A DNA stretch of 64,000 nt from Palsa-504 sp963844625 (GTDB taxonomy: Bacteria > Actinomycetota > Actinomycetes > Streptosporangiales > Streptosporangiaceae): assembly GCA_963844625.1 (NCBI GenBank), contig CAWJPF010000017.1, positions 12,905 to 76,904 on the forward strand. Reading direction: 5' to 3'. The position numbers were made by a program, and so were the translations under genes. Below, one piece after another: positions 50,921 to 59,359 of this stretch. Numbering within the stretch: the stretch's first letter is position 1; each line of letters opens with the position of its first letter. Under the pieces are notes generated by a model. The model ran no database searches and had not been told where the DNA came from. It saw only the letters and a list, made by a program, of their open reading frames with translations.

Positions 50921-53900
50921 CACACTTCGCCCTCGGTGCGCCGCCCACGGGGGGGAAGCGGCGGGCGGGCCTTGGACGGAGCGGTCGACCGGTCGGGCGG
51001 CACCGAGGGCGGCTGCTTCTCCAGCGCCTCGAGCGCGAAGTGCACCGCCGTTTCCAGCTGCGGGTCATGGCCGGCGGCCCAGTCGTCGGGGGTGATCAGC
51101 ACCTCCACGTCCGGGTCCACGCCGTAGTTCTCCACGGCCCAGCCGTACTGCTCGAACCAGAACGCGTACTTGGGGACGGTCATGTGGGTGCCGTCGACCA
51201 GCTCGTAACCGGGGACGCCCTCGATGCCGATCACGCCGCCCCAGGTGCGGGTGCCGACCACCGGTCCCAGGCCGAGCAGCTTTATCGCCGCCGTGACGAT
51301 GTCACCGTCGGACCCGGCGAACTCGTCGGCGAGGGTCACGACCGGGCCGCGCCGCCCGTCCTCCGGGTACGGTACGGGCCGGATCGCGGGCCCGACGTCC
51401 CAGCCGATGACGCGGCGGGCCAGCTTCTCCACGACGAGCTGCGAGATGTGTCCGCCGGCGTTCCCGCGCACGTCCATGACCAAGGCGTCGAGCCGCATCT
51501 CGGTCCGCAGGTCACGATGGAAGTCGGCCCAGCCCTCACCCACCATGTTCGGGATGTGCAGGTAGCCCAGGCGCCCACCGCTCAGCTCGCGTACCAGCCG
51601 GCGGCGGCCTGCCACCCAGTCCTGATAGCGCAGCCGCCGCTCGTCGCGCAGCGGCACGACCACCACCTGGCGCAGTCCGGCGGAGGCGGTATCGGCGGCA
51701 GAAGAGACGGCGGAGAAGGTGTCGGCGGAGGTAGAAGAGACGGAAGAGACGGAAGAGACGGAGGAGGCAGAGGCAGAGGCAGAGGAGGCGGCGGCCTGAG
51801 GCCGGATGGTCAGCTCGACCGGCTTGCCGATCGTGCCGGCCAGCAGCGGCCAGGGACCGTGCACCGGATCGACCGGCCGCCCGTCCACCGCGGCCAGCTC
51901 GTCGCCGGGGGCCACGATAACGCCGGGCGCCTGGAGCGGCGACCGCGCCCGCGGGTCGGACGACTCGCCGGGCAGGACCCGGTTTACCACCCAGCGGCCG
52001 GCCGGGTCACGGGAGAGGTCCGCGCCGAGCTGCCCGATCCCTTCTGGACCCGGATCGGTTTTGAAGAAGTCCAGGCCGGCTTTCGTGATGTAGCAGTGCG
52101 AGGTGCCGAGCTCGGCGACGACCTCCCACAGCAGGTCGGTGAAATCGTCCGCGCCGCGGATGCGCATCAGCAGCGGCCGGTAGCTGTCGAGCACCCCGTC
52201 CCAGTCCACGCCCGACATGTCCGGGGTCCAGAAGTTCAGGCGCATCATCCGCCCGGCTTCGGCGTAGGCGTGCCGCCAGAGCGCGGCCGGGTCGGCCATG
52301 AACCTGGCCCGCGCCAGGTCGACGGTGACCGTCTCGTCCGCGGCATGGTCCTCCTTGTGGCCGGACGGCAGGACGTGCAGCTCGTCGTCATCCATGACGA
52401 CCAGCCGGGTCCCGTCGCCGCTGACCTCGAACCAGTCGAGCTCCTCGATGAGCTCGGTGACCTCCCGCTTGGCCAGGTCGAACCGCTCGAGGGCCGGGCG
52501 CTGCGGTTTGTCCTCGGGGTTCGCGCGGCCCTCGCCGAGGACCCCGGCCACCGGCTCGCGCAGCCAGGCCAGCCCGCCCTCGACGGCACGCAGGCCGGAG
52601 TAGCGCGCCTCGGTCACGGGCACGCCTACCACGCGGTCCGGGAGACCTTGCTCGTCAACTGAGACGACGGCCCGTTCGGCAGAATCGGATTTATCTTTTT
52701 CCCCAGCCGACGGATCCTGGCCCACCGGACGGCCACCAGGCAGCGGCCCGAACGGGGACGGGGTGTCCGCCGCGAGCGGCACCAGGTAGGGACGGCTGCC
52801 GAGCGGGAACGACAGGTCGAAGGTCTGGGCGTCGTACACCGGGTCAAAGCTGCGCTTGGAGATGAACGCGAGGTACAGGCCGTCGGATGTGAACACCGGA
52901 TCGGCGTCGGCGAACCGCCCGTCTGTCACGTCGATGACAGCACGGTCCGCGATCCTGGCCATCCGGATGCGGCGCAGCGGCTGCGGGCCGGGCTGGGACC
53001 AGGCCAGCCAGGCCGAGTCCGGCGACCAGGACAGCCCGTCGATGGGCCCGTCGTCGGACACCGCCAGCTCGGTGACCTGCCCCGACGCCATGTCGACGAG
53101 GCGCAGCGGGCCGTCGTGGGCCGCCGCCGCGACCGTGGCTCCGTCGGGGGAAGCGGCTAGGTGCAGGACATAACCGATGAGCCCCGCGGCGATCCGGGCG
53201 GGGCCGGGTTCTTCGCCGGCGATGCTGGCCGTCTCCAGCGCGTCGGGTCCCTCGGCGTCGGTGACCCATACCGCGCGGCCGGTCCCGCCGAGCACCTGCG
53301 GCAGCCGGCCGCGGGCATCGGGATCGACCAGCAGTGCCCGGGCCGGGCCGTCCTTATGCGTCAGCCAGTGCACCGTGCCTCGCACCTCGACCACGCTGGC
53401 CTGACCCGTCTGGTCACAGCCAAGACCGCCCAGGTGGTCCTCGGCCGAGATCAGCCGTGGCGCCCGGCCCGCGGCCGGGGAACCGAGCGTCAGCTCGATC
53501 CGCCGTGGCGCGGGCGCGTCCGGGCCGTCGAGGATCCAGATGTCGCCGGCCACGTGGTAGACGATCCGCTGCCCGTCGGTGCTGGGGTTCCTGATATACA
53601 TGCCGTCGTGATCGGTGTGCCGGGCGATATCGCTGCCGTCCAGCGCCGCCGAATAGATGTTGCCGGTGCCCTCGTGGTCGGACAGGAAGAACAGCCGCCC
53701 GCCGATCAGCATCGGGCTGGCCAGCTGGCCGTCCAGGTCCGCCAGGACGCGGGTGAACAGGGGATCCTGCTCGGTCGCGGTCCACAGCTTGCCCCTGGTG
53801 CCGCCACGGTAGCGCTTCCAGTACGCGAGTTCGTTGTTCATCCGGACGGTGAGCAGGGCGGTGCCCGCGTCCTCAAGCGCGAGATCGCTCACCGGGCCGA

Positions 53901-54303
53901 ACGGCAGCCGCCGCGGCGGCGCGTCCGCGACCTGGATCGCGTACGCCCAGGTCAGAAAGGACTCGGGCTGGCCCGCAGCGGTGACCGCGAGCACCTCGCC
54001 GTCCCGGGTCCAGCCGGTCACCCGGGTCGTGCTGTCCCCCCAGTAGGTGAGCCTGCTGCTGGCGCTGCCGCCGGTGTCGGCCAGGTAGACCTCGGGCTGG
54101 CCAGCTCGCGAGCTGGTCCAGGCGATGGCGGACCCGTCGCGGGAGAAGCGCGGATAGCTCACCTGAGCGCTGTCGGCGGATAGCTTCCAGGCCCGGCCGC
54201 CGTCGGCAGGGCCGAGCCAGACGTCGTCCTCGGCCACGAAAACGACGAGATCACCGTGAATGTGCGGGTAACGCAGGTATCCGGATGAGGTCACGCCGTT
54301 CAT
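50920..54303 (-). CDS. Tricorn protease homologue 2
   Basis: 1127 residues from ATG 54303 (GTG 54294 is an alternative). The beta-propellers occupy about residues 1-640 (repeats such as SYPRFSRDGSAIAWTS, LFFLSDHEGTGNIYSAALDG). A helical linker holds ELGTSHCYI with the catalytic His. A PDZ domain (LGADLSRDPAGRWVVNRVLPGESSD) and the C-terminal protease follow: MDVRGNAGGHIS, DEFAGSDGDIVTAA (nucleophile Ser next to the S1 Asp) and ENYGVDPDVEVLI (Glu). Tricorn cuts peptides released by the proteasome or other proteases into short pieces. A Ser/Val/Ala linker (51734-51790) is repetitive at DNA level. It is 8 bp downstream of the response regulator gene. Confidence 0.93.
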   Translation of the reverse strand: MNGVTSSGYLRYPHIHGDLVVFVAEDDVWLGPADGGRAWKLSADSAQVSYPRFSRDGSAIAWTSSRAGQPEVYLADTGGSASSRLTYWGDSTTRVTGWTRDGEVLAVTAAGQPESFLTWAYAIQVADAPPRRLPFGPVSDLALEDAGTALLTVRMNNELAYWKRYRGGTRGKLWTATEQDPLFTRVLADLDGQLASPMLIGGRLFFLSDHEGTGNIYSAALDGSDIARHTDHDGMYIRNPSTDGQRIVYHVAGDIWILDGPDAPAPRRIELTLGSPAAGRAPRLISAEDHLGGLGCDQTGQASVVEVRGTVHWLTHKDGPARALLVDPDARGRLPQVLGGTGRAVWVTDAEGPDALETASIAGEEPGPARIAAGLIGYVLHLAASPDGATVAAAAHDGPLRLVDMASGQVTELAVSDDGPIDGLSWSPDSAWLAWSQPGPQPLRRIRMARIADRAVIDVTDGRFADADPVFTSDGLYLAFISKRSFDPVYDAQTFDLSFPLGSRPYLVPLAADTPSPFGPLPGGRPVGQDPSAGEKDKSDSAERAVVSVDEQGLPDRVVGVPVTEARYSGLRAVEGGLAWLREPVAGVLGEGRANPEDKPQRPALERFDLAKREVTELIEELDWFEVSGDGTRLVVMDDDELHVLPSGHKEDHAADETVTVDLARARFMADPAALWRHAYAEAGRMMRLNFWTPDMSGVDWDGVLDSYRPLLMRIRGADDFTDLLWEVVAELGTSHCYITKAGLDFFKTDPGPEGIGQLGADLSRDPAGRWVVNRVLPGESSDPRARSPLQAPGVIVAPGDELAAVDGRPVDPVHGPWPLLAGTIGKPVELTIRPQAAASSASASASSVSSVSSVSSTSADTFSAVSSAADTASAGLRQVVVVPLRDERRLRYQDWVAGRRRLVRELSGGRLGYLHIPNMVGEGWADFHRDLRTEMRLDALVMDVRGNAGGHISQLVVEKLARRVIGWDVGPAIRPVPYPEDGRRGPVVTLADEFAGSDGDIVTAAIKLLGLGPVVGTRTWGGVIGIEGVPGYELVDGTHMTVPKYAFWFEQYGWAVENYGVDPDVEVLITPDDWAAGHDPQLETAVHFALEALEKQPPSVPPDRSTAPSKARPPLPPRGRRTEGEV
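51734..51788 (-). repeat. 9-bp tandem repeat in tricorn homologue 2
   Basis: GAAGAGACG is repeated three times (51734-51760), followed by GAGGCA-type six-base repeats. In frame on the minus strand it encodes alternating Val-Ser-Ser and Ala-Ser. It lies in the linker after the PDZ domain, where homologue 1 has an unrelated Pro/Ala-rich stretch. All units are multiples of three. Confidence 0.8.
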
Positions 54304-54311
54304 CCTACGGT

Positions 54312-54947
54312 CTACAGCCAGCCCCGTTCCGAGGCGATCCGGAGCGCCTCGGCGCGGTTGCGGGCCCCGGTCTTCTGGATGCACGCGGACAGGTAATTGC
54401 GCACCGTTCCCTCGGACAGATAGAGCCGGCGGGCGATCTCGGCGATCGTGCTGCCGTCGGCGGACGCTTCGAGCACATCGCGCTCGCGCGGGGTGAGCGG
54501 GTTGATGCCGTCGGCCAGCGCGGCCGCGGCCAGGTCCGGGTCGATGACCCGCTCGCCGGCCAGGACCCGGCGGATGGTGTCCGTGAGCTTGTCGGCCGGG
54601 GAGTCCTTGACCAGGAACGCGGACACACCGGACTCCATCGCGCGGCGCAGGAAGCCCGGCCGGCCGAACGTCGTCAGGATCACGATCTTGATGGCCGGGT
54701 GGCTCCGCTTCAGCTCGGCGGCGGCGGTCAGGCCGTCCATGCCCGGCATCTCGATGTCCAGTACCGCCACGTCCGGCTTGGTGGCGTGCGCGGCCTTTAC
54801 GACCTCGTCGCCGCGGCCGACCTGCGCCACCACCTCGATGTCGCCCTCGAACGACAGCAGCGCGGCCAGGGCCTCCCTGATCATCACCTGATCCTCGGCC
54901 AGGAGCAGCCGGACCGGCTCGCGGCTCTCGCGGCCCTCGGAGGTCAT
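54312..54947 (-). CDS. NarL/DesR-family response regulator
   Basis: 211 residues from ATG 54947, overlapping the sensor kinase stop (ATGA). Receiver domain: LLLAEDQVMI (acidic pocket), Asp-64 in VAVLDIEMPGM (phosphorylation), VILTTF and FLVKDSPA (Lys). LuxR-type HTH: NPLTPRERDVLEASADGSTIAEIARRLYLSEGTVRNYLSACIQKTG. This is the DesR type that dimerises on phosphorylation. It probably controls its own eight-gene operon. A palindrome at 58254-58267 is a possible target. Confidence 0.93.
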   Translation of the reverse strand: MTSEGRESREPVRLLLAEDQVMIREALAALLSFEGDIEVVAQVGRGDEVVKAAHATKPDVAVLDIEMPGMDGLTAAAELKRSHPAIKIVILTTFGRPGFLRRAMESGVSAFLVKDSPADKLTDTIRRVLAGERVIDPDLAAAALADGINPLTPRERDVLEASADGSTIAEIARRLYLSEGTVRNYLSACIQKTGARNRAEALRIASERGWL

Positions 54948-56239
54948 AGGGGGCAATCCTGGCCGCCGGGCGGCACGGGGACCGTGGCGGCGAGCCGGAA
55001 ACCACGGCCGGTGCCGCCTGGGTCGGCCGGCCCGAGGGAGAGGCGGCCGCCGACCGCGGACAGCCGTTCGGACATACCGCGCAAGCCGTTTCCCTTGGGC
55101 GGCTGCTCTTGTCTGGCGGGGGCCGTCAGGCCTGGCTCCGCGAGGCCGCGGCCGTCGTCGGTGACCTCCAGCGACAGCTCGCGGCCGTGTTCGGCCAGGC
55201 TGATCCGGCAGTTCCGCGCGCCGGAGTGGCGGATCACGTTGGTGACGGCCTCGCGCAGGCACCAGGCCAGCACCGCCTCGGTGTCGGGGTCGAACGTGCC
55301 GGATCGCATCGTCAGCGCGGGAGCGTCGTCGAGGTGGATCGCGGCCGCCTCCAGCGCGTTCCGCGCGGTGATCACCTCGATCGCGAGCGTCGGCCTGCGG
55401 TAGCCGCTGACCGCCTCCCTGATGTCGTGTAGCGTCTGGCGGCTGACCCGGCCGATGTCACCGAGTTCGGTGAGCACCGCGTCGCGCTCCGTGGAAGACG
55501 GCAGTTTGGCCAGCCGCTTGGCGGCCAGCTCGGACTTCAGCGTGATCATCGACAGCGACTGGCCGGTCAGGTCGTGCATGTCCCGGGCCAGCCGCAGTCG
55601 TTCCTCGTTCGCGGCCAGCTTGGCGACGGTCCCGCGGGCCTGGGCCAGCTCATGCATCAGGGTGATCTGCATCCGGAACCCCATCATGGCCAGGCCGATG
55701 AGCAGCACGGGCAGTAGCACGATCAGGGTGTTCGTGAGGGTCTCGTGGGAGATCAAGCAGAAGAAGACGTAACAGGCCCCGACCCCGGCGACCCCGAGCG
55801 TGGCCGCCCGCCGCCCGTCGGGCGCGGCCGCGAGCACGAAGCCGGTGGCGGCGGACACGTAGATCCACAGCGTCGTCCAGTCCTTGCCGTACACGGTGCA
55901 GGCCAGCGCCGCCAGCACGGAGATGGCCACGAGCCCGTACCGGGCCAGCTGCGGCTGCATGTCCGAGTACATGAGGACGAGCATGTAAATGACGCAGAAG
56001 GCGACCGTGATGGCCAGGCCGCCCGCGATCCACGCCACCCCGTGGTGGTGGCCGAACAGTTCCCCGACCGGCTGGAGCAGGTAGACGAGCCAGACGCCGG
56101 AGAAGAACCAGCGCATCGGGCTGCCGGTGCCCGGCACGTTATGCCCGCTAAAGGCGCCCGTGTACGGCCTGGGCTCGTGCCGTTCCTGGTCCGTCCCGTT
56201 GCTGGCGGCTTCGGCGGACTCGGCGGACCTTATCGCCAT
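54944..56239 (-). CDS. DesK-type sensor histidine kinase
   Basis: 431 residues from ATG 56239. Five or six membrane helices (about 43-185) without a large external loop, so it may sense the membrane itself, as DesK does for fluidity. Then a coiled segment AQARGTVAKLAANEERL and the HisKA_3 box RLARDMHDLTGQSLSMI with phospho-acceptor His-222. HATPase motifs: REAVTNVIRHSGA (N box) and VTDDGRGL, GNGLRGMSERL. It phosphorylates the adjacent regulator. The gene lies 72 bp after the permease gene. Confidence 0.93.
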   Translation of the reverse strand: MAIRSAESAEAASNGTDQERHEPRPYTGAFSGHNVPGTGSPMRWFFSGVWLVYLLQPVGELFGHHHGVAWIAGGLAITVAFCVIYMLVLMYSDMQPQLARYGLVAISVLAALACTVYGKDWTTLWIYVSAATGFVLAAAPDGRRAATLGVAGVGACYVFFCLISHETLTNTLIVLLPVLLIGLAMMGFRMQITLMHELAQARGTVAKLAANEERLRLARDMHDLTGQSLSMITLKSELAAKRLAKLPSSTERDAVLTELGDIGRVSRQTLHDIREAVSGYRRPTLAIEVITARNALEAAAIHLDDAPALTMRSGTFDPDTEAVLAWCLREAVTNVIRHSGARNCRISLAEHGRELSLEVTDDGRGLAEPGLTAPARQEQPPKGNGLRGMSERLSAVGGRLSLGPADPGGTGRGFRLAATVPVPPGGQDCPL

Positions 56240-56311
56240 CGCACCTCACCTCCCTTCTATGCTGCCACGTTTGACCCGGCCGGGCCCCCGTGCCGGCCGG
56301 GTCCCGCTGGT

Positions 56312-57037
56312 TCAGACGGTCTCGGCGGTGGAGCGCACCGCGAAGGTGGCTAGCACGACGAAGATCGCGAACCAGACCACGAGGCCGATCACGTTGACCA
56401 TGGAGACGGTACCCTTGCTGATCACGTCCGTGCTGATCTTGACGATCTGGTAGGTGGGCGTGAAGTCGCCGAACTTCTGCAGCGCACCGGTCAGCGAGAA
56501 CCACAGGCCGCCGAAGATCGAGAAGAAGAAGAAGATGACGATGGCGACCGGCTGCACCGAATCCGGGTCGAGCTTGTAGCCGAGGGCGACCGCCAGCGCC
56601 GCGAAGATAAGCGTGCCGATCCAGATGGCAAGCGCGCACACGATCCACTTCCAGATCGGCATCTGCACGTGGCCGTAGAAGCGGCCGAGCAAGAATACGA
56701 TCACGATCGACGGCACCGTGGTTACCATCGAGGCCAGGACCTTGGCGACCACGTAAGCGCTGGCCGGCAGGGGCGTGAGCCGCAGTTGCCTGATCCACCC
56801 GTCCTTACGTTCCTGTGAGATGCGGATCGTGTTGTTGTTGAACGCTCCGCTGAAGGCGCCGAAGGCGGCCATGCCGACCATGTAGTAAGCCGCGAACGCG
56901 ACGCCGTTTCCGGTCGTCTTCGACTTCCCGAAGATCAGGTAGAACATCACCGGCAGGGCGACCGTGAAGATCAGGTAGCGCTTGTTCCGCCGGAGCCTGG
57001 ATATTTCGGCCTTCGCCAGGGCCAGAGTGCCGCTCAT
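56312..57037 (-). CDS. ABC-2 type transporter permease
   Basis: 241 residues from ATG 57037. Six membrane helices with ABC-2 topology: MSGTLALAKAEISRLRRNKRYLIFTVALPVMFYLIFG, then the cytoplasmic loop ISQERKDGWIRQLRLTPLPASAYVVAKVLASM typical of DrrB/YadH. With the preceding ATPase it forms an exporter of the drug/lipid-polyketide type. It starts one base after the ATPase stop. Confidence 0.9.
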   Translation of the reverse strand: MSGTLALAKAEISRLRRNKRYLIFTVALPVMFYLIFGKSKTTGNGVAFAAYYMVGMAAFGAFSGAFNNNTIRISQERKDGWIRQLRLTPLPASAYVVAKVLASMVTTVPSIVIVFLLGRFYGHVQMPIWKWIVCALAIWIGTLIFAALAVALGYKLDPDSVQPVAIVIFFFFSIFGGLWFSLTGALQKFGDFTPTYQIVKISTDVISKGTVSMVNVIGLVVWFAIFVVLATFAVRSTAETV

Positions 57038-57038
57038 C

Positions 57039-58139
57039 TCAGATCGTCTCCCCTGCGTGCGCGTTCGTGCTGGCCGCGTGGCCGTTGGCCGCGTCGTCTT
57101 CGGCGGTGATGGCCAGGAAGGCCTGCTCCAGGCCGAGGCTGGTGACCTCGATCTCGTGCGGCCGGTAGCCCGCGTCCAGGACCGCGTACAGGGTCGCGTC
57201 GGAGTCGCTGGACTGGATCTGCACGACTTCGCCCCTGATCTCGAGGTTCACCAGGCCGGGCAGGCCGAGCAGGAACTGCTCGTCCACCCGGTCCAGCCGG
57301 AAGGAGACCCGCCTCGCGCCGGCCCGCGCCTTGATCTCGGCCGGCGTCCCGTCCGCCAGCAGCCGGCCCCGGTTGATGACCAGGATCCGGTCCGCGGCCT
57401 GGTCGGCCTCTTCCAGGTAGTGGGTGGCGAACAGCAGCGTGCGGCCCTCGGCGACCTCTTCCTTCATGCTGGCCCAGAACAGCCTGCGGGTCTCCACGTC
57501 CATGGCCGTGGTCGGCTCGTCCAGCACGATCAGCTCGGATTGTCCGCAGATGGCCAGCGCGAACCGCACCCGCTGGGTCTGGCCGCCGGACAGCCGGTCC
57601 ACCCGCTGGTCGGCGAACTGGGCGATGCCGGCCCGCTTCAGCGTGACCTCCACCGGTTCCGGCTTGGGGTGCAGGCTCGTCACCAGCGTCACTAGCTCGC
57701 GCACCGTCACTTCGGGCATCAGGCCGCCGGACTGCAGCATGGCTCCCACCCGGCCGGACTTCACGCCCGTGTACGGGTCAGAGCCGAACACCGTGATCCG
57801 CCCGCTGGTGGGCTTGCGCAAGGCGAGGAGCATGTCCAGCGAGGTGGATTTGCCCGCGCCGTTCGGGCCGAGCAGGGCGACGGTCTCGCCCTGGCGCAGT
57901 TCCAGCGTCAGCCCGTCTACGGCGTGCAGGTTGCCGTAATGCTTGGACACGTTCTCGAACGAGACCACCGTGGGGCCGGCCCCGCCCGCGGGGTGGCTTG
58001 CGGTGCTGCTGTAGTCGTACTGGGCGTTATTGCCGTAGTCGTCCTGGGCGTTATTGCCGTAGTCGTCCTGGCTTATGTCGTAATCCGAGGTGCTCCCGCC
58101 ACCGCGGGGAGCACCGTAACCGGTGCCGTATTGACCCAT
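57039..58139 (-). CDS. ABC exporter ATP-binding protein (DrrA/YhaQ-like)
   Basis: 366 residues from ATG 58139, with GAGGGAACG upstream. A 50-residue Asp/Tyr/Asn/Gly-rich N-terminal extension (two DDYGNNAQ units) precedes the ABC domain: Walker A GPNGAGKS (91-98), signature RLSGGQTQRVR, Walker B LIVLDEPT and switch ATHYLEEA. The C-terminal DrrA-type domain (KARAGARRVSFRLD... to SLGLEQAFLAI) ends the protein. It is the first gene of the eight-gene operon 58139-45792. The acidic extension could be a regulatory tail. Confidence 0.92.
   Translation of the reverse strand: MGQYGTGYGAPRGGGSTSDYDISQDDYGNNAQDDYGNNAQYDYSSTASHPAGGAGPTVVSFENVSKHYGNLHAVDGLTLELRQGETVALLGPNGAGKSTSLDMLLALRKPTSGRITVFGSDPYTGVKSGRVGAMLQSGGLMPEVTVRELVTLVTSLHPKPEPVEVTLKRAGIAQFADQRVDRLSGGQTQRVRFALAICGQSELIVLDEPTTAMDVETRRLFWASMKEEVAEGRTLLFATHYLEEADQAADRILVINRGRLLADGTPAEIKARAGARRVSFRLDRVDEQFLLGLPGLVNLEIRGEVVQIQSSDSDATLYAVLDAGYRPHEIEVTSLGLEQAFLAITAEDDAANGHAASTNAHAGETI
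58021..58068 (-). repeat. 24-bp tandem repeat, two exact copies
   Basis: Two identical 24-base units (58021-58044, 58045-58068), preceded by a partial copy. They encode repeated Asp-Asp-Tyr-Gly-Asn-Asn-Ala-Gln in the N-terminal extension of the ABC ATPase. In frame, so copy number can vary without harm. Confidence 0.85.
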
Positions 58140-58534
58140 ATCGTTCCCTCGTCTCGGCTGGCCGGGCTGGAGTCTCCGGCCTTGTCCCCCTGGACACTCC
58201 AATCCCACCATCAGGGTCCCGGGGTCGGTAGTGCCGTCCTTCAGCAAGCTGGCATGACATGCGTCATCGCCTGGGCGGTGACAAGGCGGGCTGGGCCTGC
58301 TTCTTTCGGGTCAGGATTTTGGCTTCGTGGAAAGTTTTAGGTACTGGAGACCACCGCACCCGCACAATGTCCGCGGTCGGGCATCGCACTGCAGGCTGGC
58401 GGCCCGTCAACCCCGCCCGCACCTGTTAGCTCATGAATTTCAGATGACTGCCATCTACCGGGGGTATTCGGCCTGGCGGGGAGGATTTGGGTCGACAGGT
58501 GGTTTGACCAAATCACTCGCCCGACCGGCCCGGC
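58140..58534. other. 395-bp region between two ABC transporter operons
   Basis: No supportable gene. It contains the leader of the eight-gene operon (58140-58330) and the 3' end of the second ABC operon (stop at 58535). A 14-bp palindrome at 58254-58267 is the only clear regulatory candidate. The stretch 58310-58360 and 58430-58500 is less GC-rich. Confidence 0.55.
58254..58267. promoter_or_regulatory. Short palindrome upstream of the eight-gene operon
   Basis: ATGAC-ATGC-GTCAT, 5-bp arms with a 4-base centre, 115 bp upstream of the ABC ATPase start. The size and position fit a NarL/DesR-type dimer site, but a 14-bp palindrome occurs often by chance in 64 kb. Confidence 0.25.
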
Positions 58535-59359
58535 TCACGCATCGCGGACGCGCAGCGCCAGGCCGCCGGCCAGCATCGCTCCCGCGGCCCAGGCGGCGAG
58601 CACGCCGAGGCCCGCCCACGGGCTGATCGGCATACCGCGCAGGCCGGTTGTCACCTGGATGGCCAGTCCGGCGGACATGGGTGCGATCTGCTCCAGGTGG
58701 CGCTGCCAGTGGGGGTTCGCGACGGCGGCTGCCGCGACCGGGAACAGGTACAGCAGGCCGAGGACGATCCCGATGGCCACGGCGGAATCCCGGATCGCGG
58801 TGGCTACGCCGAGCCCGAGCAGGCCAACCAGGATGAGGTACAGGACTGACCCGGCGGCAGCGCGCAGGTACGACCCGTCGGCCAGGGACAGCAGCGGGTA
58901 GCCGTGCGCGGGGATGAAGCCGTGGCCGGGCAGGATGAGGCGCCCGGCCAGCAGCGACCCGAGGACCGCGAGCGTGCCCGCCACCGTCACCAGGCCGGTC
59001 AGGATGGCGGCCTTGGCGGCCAGCAGGGTGGTCCGCCGCGGTATCGCGGTCAGGGTGAGCAGGATCAAGCCTGTGCCGTACTCGCCGCTGATCGCCAGCA
59101 CGGCCAGGATGGCGACGACCGCCTGGCCGAGGTCGATGCCGGAGAGGCTGACCCTGGCCGGATCCTGGCCGCAGCCCGCGGCCGGGCACCGGGTCGCCGT
59201 GGCCACCGCGCTGCCGACCGCGATGGTGGTGGCGATGATGGCGAGCAGGAGCCAGATCGTGCCGCCCGCGGTGCGCGCCTTCGTCCATTCCGCGTGCAGC
59301 GCATGCCCCGCGTACTCCGGGTCTGCCCGCCGCGTGCCTCGCGCTGGTGCGCGCCTCAT
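58535..59359 (-). CDS. ABC-2 type permease subunit
   Basis: 274 residues from ATG 59359, overlapping the preceding stop (ATGA). After a basic 25-residue lead comes LHAEWTKARTAGGTIWLLLAII, the usual opening of Actinobacterial ABC-2 permeases, and ISGEYGTGLILLTLTAIPRRTTLLAAKAAI, the cytoplasmic coupling loop. Six membrane helices. It is the last gene of a three-gene exporter operon and pairs with the larger permease before it. Confidence 0.87.
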   Translation of the reverse strand: MRRAPARGTRRADPEYAGHALHAEWTKARTAGGTIWLLLAIIATTIAVGSAVATATRCPAAGCGQDPARVSLSGIDLGQAVVAILAVLAISGEYGTGLILLTLTAIPRRTTLLAAKAAILTGLVTVAGTLAVLGSLLAGRLILPGHGFIPAHGYPLLSLADGSYLRAAAGSVLYLILVGLLGLGVATAIRDSAVAIGIVLGLLYLFPVAAAAVANPHWQRHLEQIAPMSAGLAIQVTTGLRGMPISPWAGLGVLAAWAAGAMLAGGLALRVRDA

